Shown: in pieces, positions 58,534 to 64,000 of the stretch
Numbering within the stretch: the first letter of the stretch is position 1
How the letters are laid out: every line of letters starts with the position of its first letter
Source of the DNA: JAFGUF01 sp040883315
GTDB taxonomy: Bacteria > Bacillota > Clostridia > Christensenellales > UMGS416
Length of the DNA: 64,000 bases
Direction of reading: 5' to 3'
Assembly (NCBI GenBank): GCA_040883315.1
Contig: JBFLKU010000029.1
Coordinates: 1-64,000, forward strand
Made by a program: the position numbers and the translations under genes
The notes under the pieces: model-generated
Told to the model about the DNA's origin: nothing
The model's input: the letters and a program-made list of their open reading frames with translations, nothing else
Database searches by the model: none

Positions 58534-59994
58534 TTACATATCTATAACCTTCGTTGCTATCTTCTCTACAAAAACCCTGTCATGCTCTACGAATAACATA
58601 GTAGGTGCATGCTCCAGTATCAGTCCCTCTATCTGGCGGCGGGAGAGAATGTCGATGTAGTTCAGCGGCTCGTCCCACACATAAATATGCGCCTGCTGAG
58701 ACAAACTCTTTGCCAGAAGCACCTGCTTTTTCTGCCCCTCGCTGTAGCTTTGCATGGGCTTTTCGAACATAGAACGAGGATAGCCAAATTTGCGAAGAAT
58801 AGTCTTGAAAAGGCTCTGGTCTATGCCCTGCGATGCAGCATACTCCGTGAGGTCGCCATACAGATGCGACGTGTCCTGAGACACGGTAGATATTTTCAAC
58901 CCACTGCCTACGGATATATGCCCGCTATGGCTGATATCCTCGCCTAGTATCAGCTTTATCAGGCTGGTTTTGCCGCAGCCGTTTTTGCCCAGCAATGCCA
59001 CACGGTCGCCATTTAGTATATCCAGGCTTAAGTTTTCGAATACTTTCTTTTCGCCATAGCTGATGGACAGGTCATTTATTCGGACAAGATACTGGCTGTG
59101 ATATCTGGTGCAGGCTATTTTCAGGTCGTCTGCACGCTCTATATTTTTCAGCAGCTGGGATTTCTCCTCTATGGCTCGCTCTTTCCGTGCCTGTGCCACC
59201 AAGGAGCGCTTCATCATCTTGGCGGATTGTGCCCCAACATGCCCACGGTCTGCCGGATGGTCGCCTATTCGCGTTGCCTCCACTTTGTCACTCCAGTTGG
59301 CGCTCTGCCGTGCGGACAGCTCCAGCCGCTTTATCTCCTTTTGCAGCTTTTGGTTCTGTGCCAGCTCGAAATTATCCTGCCGTTCTTTGTTCTGCTGCCA
59401 TACGCTGTAGCTGCCCTTTGTGATGGTGATGTCGTTTTTATTGATGGATAGCACGTGGTCTATGCAATTATCCAGAAAGCTCTGGTCGTGGCTGACCAAT
59501 ATGAAGCCTTGCTTGCCCTTCAGATACTGGCTGACCACCTGCCTGCCTAGTACATCCAGATGGTTGGTAGGCTCGTCTATCAGCAGAAAATTATTATCCT
59601 CTATAAATAGAAGTGCCAGCATCACCTTTGTTCTCTCCCCCATGCTCAGAGATGAAAAAGGCTGATAGAGCAAGTCTTCTGTCAGCTGCAGCAGGTTTAT
59701 CTCCTTTGCCAGCCGCCAGTATTCATAATTTGGCTTTATGCTCTCCACCACATCTATTGTAGTTCTTTCTGTGTCATGTATGTGGAATGGAAAATAATCG
59801 AATTTCAGCCTGCTGTATATTGTTCCTGTGTATTCATGCCGCCCCATCATCAGCTTCAGCAGCGTGGTTTTGCCTCTGCCGTTTCTGGATACTAATCCTA
59901 GCTTCCAGCTGGAGTCAATATTAAATGATACATTGGTGAAGACATTCTCGTATGTGCCTTCGTATGAAAATGATAAATTGTTTATGCTAATCAT
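58534..59994 (-). CDS. ABC-F ribosomal protection protein, Lsa/CplR-like
   Basis: 486 aa with no transmembrane segment. Two ATP-binding domains: GRNGRGKTTL (Walker A1), LSMGERTKVMLALLF, LLIDEPTNHLDV; and GKNGCGKTSL (Walker A2), SEGQKKQVLLAKSL, VWDEPLNYID. The interdomain linker (ARQSANWSDKVEATRIG then AKMMKRSLVAQARK) has the antibiotic-resistance-type sequence seen in Lsa/Vga relatives. It would dislodge lincosamides, streptogramin A or pleuromutilins from the ribosome. The attenuator leader upstream is typical for drug-inducible members. Confidence 0.9.
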   Translation of the reverse strand: MISINNLSFSYEGTYENVFTNVSFNIDSSWKLGLVSRNGRGKTTLLKLMMGRHEYTGTIYSRLKFDYFPFHIHDTERTTIDVVESIKPNYEYWRLAKEINLLQLTEDLLYQPFSSLSMGERTKVMLALLFIEDNNFLLIDEPTNHLDVLGRQVVSQYLKGKQGFILVSHDQSFLDNCIDHVLSINKNDITITKGSYSVWQQNKERQDNFELAQNQKLQKEIKRLELSARQSANWSDKVEATRIGDHPADRGHVGAQSAKMMKRSLVAQARKERAIEEKSQLLKNIERADDLKIACTRYHSQYLVRINDLSISYGEKKVFENLSLDILNGDRVALLGKNGCGKTSLIKLILGEDISHSGHISVGSGLKISTVSQDTSHLYGDLTEYAASQGIDQSLFKTILRKFGYPRSMFEKPMQSYSEGQKKQVLLAKSLSQQAHIYVWDEPLNYIDILSRRQIEGLILEHAPTMLFVEHDRVFVEKIATKVIDM

Positions 59995-60024
59995 AAGCTA
60001 CCTCCTGTGCAATTAAATGCAAAA

Positions 60025-60245
60025 TAAAATGCCTGCAAGGAAAATCCTGCAGACATATGTAGCCTATTAAAATCACAAAGTTAATTGTGAGGCCCAATAT
60101 TCGGCAAATAGAAAATTTCTGATAGTTCCTTGCATCTTCACTCAGTCTACAAACACCCTAATCGTTCTGTAACCTGAAATTTAGTTTTTTAGCAAGAAAT
60201 TTTCTTCATTTCTATTTAGCGCCTCCTATTTGTTCCATGTGCACA
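60025..60245 (-). promoter_or_regulatory. Attenuator leader of the ABC-F gene
   Basis: The ~245-nt untranslated leader ends in a terminator: CTGCAGGA / TCCTTGCAG-type stem (60032-60052 on plus), followed by GCATTTTATTTT. GCAAGGAA, near the 5' part (complement of 60126-60133), can pair with TTCCTTGC of the terminator's 3' arm (complement of 60035-60042), forming an anti-terminator. Near the 5' end AGGAGG stands before short frames, including ATG-AAG-AAA-ATT-TCT-TGC-stop. A drug-stalled ribosome there could favour read-through. Confidence 0.7.
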
Positions 60246-60273
60246 TTATATTATACATCCATGACCAAGTCAA
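60245..60273 (-). promoter_or_regulatory. Promoter of the ABC-F gene
   Basis: On the minus strand TTGACT (60268-60273), a 17-bp spacer and TATAAT (60245-60250). The start site is about 60238, far upstream of the ABC-F start codon. Confidence 0.8.
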
Positions 60274-60325
60274 TGCTTTTACACGAAATTTAACAACTTT
60301 ATTACGTAATCTTTAAATTTCTGTT

Positions 60326-60364
60326 AAAGTGCACAAGATATCGACGCCGAATTTCGTGCACTTT
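60326..60364. repeat. AAAGTGCA hairpin, copy 2
   Basis: 9-bp stem AAAGTGCAC / GTGCACTTT, followed by GCGC. The loop includes GCCGAATTTC. It shares the ends and a TTTCGTGC segment with the hairpin at 36141-36184. It lies 5 bp past the TM2 gene stop on the minus strand. Confidence 0.6.
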
Positions 60365-60369
60365 GCGCA

Positions 60370-60696
60370 TTAGTCCGTCAATGGGTTGCCATGTGCATCT
60401 TCATTTATTTGCCCTGTTAGTATTTGGATAGATTCCACCAGGCTCCAAACCCACACGATAAATCCGCCCACGCCGCATGTGAGGCATGTGATTAATAGCT
60501 GTGTCAGCCCTCTACTGGTGTGCCCCAATATAAAGTTATGGATGCCCAGCGTGCCAAGCAGTATGCCGATGATGCCAACTACCAGTCTGGATTTTGAAAG
60601 CTCTCTTGTGCTCGTTCCAATGTTTTGATACGTGCCGCAGCTTTCACATTTGTTTTGGTTTTCGCCCATCTCTCTTCCGCAATTTCTGCAATACAT
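60370..60696 (-). CDS. Zinc-ribbon TM2-domain membrane protein
   Basis: 108 aa. CRNCGREMGENQNKCESCGT zinc ribbon (Cys4), then a TM2 domain: SRLVVGIIGILLGTLGIHNF followed by LGHTSRGLTQLLITCLTCGVGG and WVWSLVESIQILTG. TM2 has two helices joined by a G-x-H-x-F-Y-L-G-like turn. Function unknown; TM2 proteins are common and small. AAGGAG precedes the ATG. Confidence 0.92.
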   Translation of the reverse strand: MYCRNCGREMGENQNKCESCGTYQNIGTSTRELSKSRLVVGIIGILLGTLGIHNFILGHTSRGLTQLLITCLTCGVGGFIVWVWSLVESIQILTGQINEDAHGNPLTD

Positions 60697-60773
60697 AATA
60701 TATCTCCTTTTTAGTCATATTCTTTTAATTTATCTTAACGATAATCGTATTATACTATAAAAGGTATTATTTT

Positions 60774-61337
60774 TCAAATAGTAGTGTTCAAAAACTCCAA
60801 ATAAATATCCGAAAACCGCATTTTTATGTATGCGAGCAACGCTCTGTCCTTTTTCTCTAGGTCGCCGCTTTTCAGAGTATTTAGTATCATTTCTCTGTTT
60901 TTTGCGTGTTCTTTTTCGCTCAGCTGCTCATATCGGCGTATTTTTATTCTGCCTTGCTTTTCATATTTCAATATTTCTTCGTATACATCCTCTATCACTT
61001 CGCAGCCCAATACGTCCACCTCGCTATACACTGTCGCTACGTTTCTTATGCTGGTGTCATTTTCCAGAGCGTTATCCAGCTCCACTGTGTAAATATAACC
61101 CTTCACATCTTTGTAGAATTCCTTTAATGCGTCTTTGTGGGTCTCACCAAAGACCACTGTGCCTTCTTTATCAAATCCATATGTCAGCCACGCAAATTTT
61201 CTGACCCAAATATAAAGTAGTGCCATTTCTTTCTTGTCTGTCAGATATACGCAGTCTCGTTGCGATAATGAATTGTTTGTGTTAAAAGGATACAGTGTTT
61301 TCAGGTTTGGCACTATGGATCCATGGTAATATTTCAT
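60774..61337 (-). CDS. Unknown protein, YHGS-start, possibly ADP-ribosyltransferase-like fold
   Basis: 187 aa. MKYYHGSIVPNLKTLYPFNT, then CVYLTDKKEMALLYIW. The order Y-H-G-S ... V-Y-L-T-D ... A-L-x-Y is shared with small families thought to have an ADP-ribosyltransferase-like fold. I see no convincing catalytic glutamate, so an inactive or structural relative is possible. AGGAGG precedes the ATG. Separated from the upstream gene by a terminator. Confidence 0.65.
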   Translation of the reverse strand: MKYYHGSIVPNLKTLYPFNTNNSLSQRDCVYLTDKKEMALLYIWVRKFAWLTYGFDKEGTVVFGETHKDALKEFYKDVKGYIYTVELDNALENDTSIRNVATVYSEVDVLGCEVIEDVYEEILKYEKQGRIKIRRYEQLSEKEHAKNREMILNTLKSGDLEKKDRALLAYIKMRFSDIYLEFLNTTI

Positions 61338-61359
61338 AAGTCCTCCTACTTAATATTTC

Positions 61360-61386
61360 AAAAGCCGATGTAATACACCGGCTTTT
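61360..61386 (-). terminator. Terminator after the zinc-ribbon receptor-like gene
   Basis: AAAAGCCG / CGGCTTTT stem extended by imperfect pairs, T-rich on the minus strand, 14 bp beyond the stop. Confidence 0.85.
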
Positions 61387-61399
61387 ATATCTTATATTC

Positions 61400-62956
61400 T
61401 TATTTTAGATATTTCCACAGCTCTGGGAATTCGTCCAATAGCTCATATGCCTCTGTGATGTATTGAAGACTTAGTATTTCGTCCTCTGTCAGCTTGTGGC
61501 TCACATCATCTTTTCCAATGAATTTTATTTTGCCGCCGCTGCCATCTGAAATATTGTTTAGCACTTCAAGCAGATTGGCAGTCAGGGTGGTGCTTTCCTC
61601 TGGGTCGTATGGATCATATACTACTACATATATTTCTACAAACAATTTCCCGTCTCTATAGCTCTCTATTCTCCTATCTGATGTATCTATAGACCATTCC
61701 GAGCTTTCTCCGTCATAATAAAATTTCATTTTTTCAAAATATATTTTTTCTGTTTCAGGGAATCCAAAAATAGCCACAAGAAATAGCACTCCGTCATCAT
61801 ATCTTGCGATATATACACTGACAGATGTTTCTTCGCTTAGATTGCTAAAAAATCTATAGGATTTTGGAATTACTATGTCATTTTCATCATCTGAGTCTCT
61901 CACTACCTTTAATTTTGTTTTTAGGAATTTCATACGCTCGATTGCGTACTCGGTGTATTCATCCTCAATTTCTGCTTCCTTGTTTCTAACATCATCGTCA
62001 AGGACATATCCTTTCATTTCGCTGATTAGATTAATGGCTCCTTTGTAATCATTTTCAGCTACTTTTTCATCCGCTTGGGCAAATACATCATCTTTAAATT
62101 TCTGCTTTATTTCTGCAATCAATTCTTTTGCAGGTTCGCTGTCTCTTAGAAAGCTACGATATATTTTTTCCTCTGCCAATGCTTCTTCATACTCGCCGTT
62201 GTCCATATACTCTTTCATCACGGCGATTTCTGCTTCTGTAATATATCCAAAACATTCATCCACTTTTGCTTGTGCATCTTCGTAGTATAGTTCATCAAAG
62301 CTTTTTACGGATTTATACTTTTTATAGGCTTCTTCATATTTTTCCTTTGCATATAGTTCTTCACCTTCTCTGTATAGTCCTCTGTTTTTGGCATACTTTT
62401 CAATCTCTTTTATTTCATCTGTTTCTTCACTATAGAAAGTATTTAAATATTCTAAAAATCCTTCTTCATGTTGATCGTTGTTTATGTACTCATCGCTCAG
62501 TAAATCGTGAAAATCTCCTATAAAGCCAGTATCGATATTTTCGGCATAACTTTCGCTTATGTTCTGCATATATCCAATCAGGCTGTTGTCCGTGTCTTCA
62601 CCGTTCAAAAATTTCTGCTGCTTTTCATCCAGCAGACGGAATATGCCATCATTCAGCTCTTCTTCTACCTTTTCATCTGAAAAGAACAAAAAGCTTTTGT
62701 GGTCTGTATATATGCTGTATGCATCTTCGTATTGTCCTGCATCCATTACCTGTGTAAAGTCATCGACTATAGCATTTTTGGTCAGAATTTCATAGGTGAA
62801 ATATCCACCTACCGCAGATATCAAAAATGCTGCAGCAATCGAAATTATCAATACTACTTTCTTTTTCTTAGGTATCTCTTTTTTCACTTTCTTCTTGCAC
62901 TCTGGGCACTTCTTTGCGTTCTCTTCCAGCTCCGCTCCACACTTCTTACAGTTCAT
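61400..62956 (-). CDS. Zinc-ribbon, single-helix protein with large extracytoplasmic coiled/TPR-like domain
   Basis: 518 aa. CKKCGAELEENAKKCPECKK zinc ribbon (1-21), one helix at about 31-53 (KVVLIISIAAAFLISAVGGY), then ~280 residues of acidic helical repeats: ALAEEKIYRSFLRDSEPAKE and KYEEAYKKYKSVKSFDELYY. A C-terminal beta-rich domain follows (FSNLSEETSVSVYIARYDDG). The zinc ribbon is cytoplasmic and the rest external. Possibly a regulator or scaffold in the envelope; no family named. GAGGTAG precedes the ATG. Confidence 0.75.
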   Translation of the reverse strand: MNCKKCGAELEENAKKCPECKKKVKKEIPKKKKVVLIISIAAAFLISAVGGYFTYEILTKNAIVDDFTQVMDAGQYEDAYSIYTDHKSFLFFSDEKVEEELNDGIFRLLDEKQQKFLNGEDTDNSLIGYMQNISESYAENIDTGFIGDFHDLLSDEYINNDQHEEGFLEYLNTFYSEETDEIKEIEKYAKNRGLYREGEELYAKEKYEEAYKKYKSVKSFDELYYEDAQAKVDECFGYITEAEIAVMKEYMDNGEYEEALAEEKIYRSFLRDSEPAKELIAEIKQKFKDDVFAQADEKVAENDYKGAINLISEMKGYVLDDDVRNKEAEIEDEYTEYAIERMKFLKTKLKVVRDSDDENDIVIPKSYRFFSNLSEETSVSVYIARYDDGVLFLVAIFGFPETEKIYFEKMKFYYDGESSEWSIDTSDRRIESYRDGKLFVEIYVVVYDPYDPEESTTLTANLLEVLNNISDGSGGKIKFIGKDDVSHKLTEDEILSLQYITEAYELLDEFPELWKYLK

Positions 62957-63151
62957 TTGCTACCTCATTTCTGATTAAAATTTATTTCCATTTATAGATT
63001 ATATAGTATTGTGGATTTATTCACAACTATAATTTACTATAAAGTCAATTAATGCCTCTGTCTGCACACTTTACTATATCCATTCTCGGTATACTTTTTT
63101 ATATTTTTATATGATAAAATAAAATGCACAGAATATAGAAAAGGACAAATC

Positions 63152-64000
63152 ATGAAAGAATACAACCAACTAACACCCATCGGTAAAAAAAGACGGCTGA
63201 AGAAGCTGGCAATAGATGTGCTGAAGCAATATGATATACATATACGTGCAGTGGTATTCCTAGCGGAGGAGACCAATGTTTTCTATAAAGTAGTAGACAC
63301 AACAGGCAAAAAATACGCCCTTAAAATATTTCAGGAGGAATCCAGCACAATAGACGACAATCTGGCTGAAGTATTTCTGATAAATGAAATAAGCACAAAA
63401 ACCGATATTAAAGTTCCTTCAGTTATAGCCTCCAAAAGCAATCAATCAATTACAGTGGTGGAAACAGACTGTTTTGATACGCCCAAAAGAGCTGCACTAT
63501 ACAGCTGGGTAAACGGCGTAGCATTGGATGGGCACGAAAGTGACCAGCTGTTTTATGCGCTAGGGCAGATGACAGCCAAGCTGCATGTCGCCACCAAGGA
63601 TACTATTATCCCCAGCAGCATACACCCGAAAAAGTGGGACAAAGTTTTCTATTATAATGGCGAAGTCCCCGTTTACAAGGAAGAAAAATATCAAAAATAT
63701 TTAAGCGATGAATATCACAGACTGATGGATTTTATTATTCCATTTCTGGATGAAGAGCTGCCAAAATACTATCTAGGTGCAAAGCCACAGCTTATACAAG
63801 GGGATTTGAACCCGTGGAATGTAAGGCTGCACGGCGGCGAGCTGCATCTGCTGGATTTTGAGGAGGCTATGTTTGCACTGCCAGTCCACGACATCGCAAT
63901 CATGCTCTTTTACTATAAAAATGATGAAAAGTTTGACTATGAAAATGTAAAAAAGAATATATTCAGCGGCTACTCATCCATTGCACCCCTGCCGGAAATC
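63152..64000 (+). CDS. Aminoglycoside phosphotransferase/homoserine kinase-like enzyme (C-terminus cut by window edge)
   Basis: 283 codons are visible without a stop. Kinase-like fold: N-lobe VVDTTGKKYALKIFQEESS (ATP-binding Lys), C-lobe Brenner motif QGDLNPWNVRLHGGELHLLDFEEA (catalytic Asp, Asn, and D-F-E for the metal). The usual H-G-D is Q-G-D here, found in a subgroup of APH-type kinases of sugars or amino acids. GGAC precedes the ATG. Substrate unknown; calling it a resistance gene would be unsupported. Confidence 0.87.
   Translation, partial: MKEYNQLTPIGKKRRLKKLAIDVLKQYDIHIRAVVFLAEETNVFYKVVDTTGKKYALKIFQEESSTIDDNLAEVFLINEISTKTDIKVPSVIASKSNQSITVVETDCFDTPKRAALYSWVNGVALDGHESDQLFYALGQMTAKLHVATKDTIIPSSIHPKKWDKVFYYNGEVPVYKEEKYQKYLSDEYHRLMDFIIPFLDEELPKYYLGAKPQLIQGDLNPWNVRLHGGELHLLDFEEAMFALPVHDIAIMLFYYKNDEKFDYENVKKNIFSGYSSIAPLPEI

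Noticed and set aside
63152..64000. Aminoglycoside resistance gene
   Set aside because: The kinase-like fold is clear, but Q-G-D in place of H-G-D and the lack of neighbouring resistance genes make another substrate as likely.
1..64000. tRNA or rRNA genes
   Set aside because: No cloverleaf-type or rRNA-like segment was recognised on reading both strands; a tRNAscan run was not possible here.

Overview
The window looks like chromosome of an anaerobic, low-to-moderate GC Firmicute of class Clostridia. The signs are a six-gene Rnf complex in the clostridial order C-D-G-E-A-B, a desulfoferrodoxin-type superoxide reductase, CIRCE-controlled Hsp20, PadR/DUF2812 and LytTR/DUF3021 pairs, many TetR-controlled membrane operons, strong AGGAGG ribosome sites and TTGACA-17-TATAAT promoters. 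A finer placement (Lachnospiraceae- or Anaerovoracaceae-like) is a guess. I found no rRNA, tRNA, CRISPR array, prophage or intact insertion sequence.

Layout. 1-2616: MMPL/RND exporter and its TetR. 2743-4046: AT-rich lone gene with a nuclease-like C-terminus. 4215-8072: Sel1 protein, membrane phosphoesterase, a tandem repeat array, beta-phosphoglucomutase and a membrane protein. 8163-15747: ribosomal protein L25, a CrtC-like protein, Lgt, a TetR/flavodoxin/FMN-binding operon, a membrane protein, and flotillin with NfeD. 16069-17042: AT-rich zinc-ribbon plus membrane pair and a dispersed repeat. 17129-22427: acetyltransferase, DUF4386/DUF2975/XRE genes, a second repeat array and small membrane proteins. 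22604-25602: PatB-RidA-YheO operon, then a structured RNA ahead of a CD3324-family regulator. 25654-28030: ABC exporter with TetR. 28162-44310: glycosyltransferase, a four-member family of envelope proteins, LytTR/DUF3021, Hsp20, superoxide reductase, two PadR modules, zinc-ribbon proteins and a serine hydrolase. 44407-49480: second ABC exporter with TetR, and an SDR/membrane protein/TetR operon. 49697-56199: flavodoxin, then a methyltransferase and rnfCDGEAB. 56314-58262: restriction-modification pair. 58534-60273: ABC-F resistance protein with an attenuator leader. 60370-64000: TM2 protein, an unknown, a zinc-ribbon receptor-like protein and a partial kinase-like phosphotransferase.

How the genes work together. 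Rnf couples ferredoxin oxidation to NAD reduction and ion export. Flavodoxins and FMN-binding proteins supply further low-potential electron carriers, and superoxide reductase protects them. At least five TetR and two PadR regulators sit next to the membrane genes they probably control, and palindromic operators can be read in several of their promoters.

Most unusual observations: (1) two tandem arrays, 5875-6412 and 19412-19770, share a non-coding stem-loop core, but each unit also carries a copy of the last codons of its own upstream gene. In the first array these copies differ almost only by synonymous changes that also keep a perfect 12-bp palindrome. (2) A pseudoknot-forming RNA with mutually exclusive pairings lies at about 25151-25271. 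(3) Three genes appear to start at ATT behind good ribosome sites. (4) A transcription attenuator with an identifiable anti-terminator pairing precedes the ABC-F gene.
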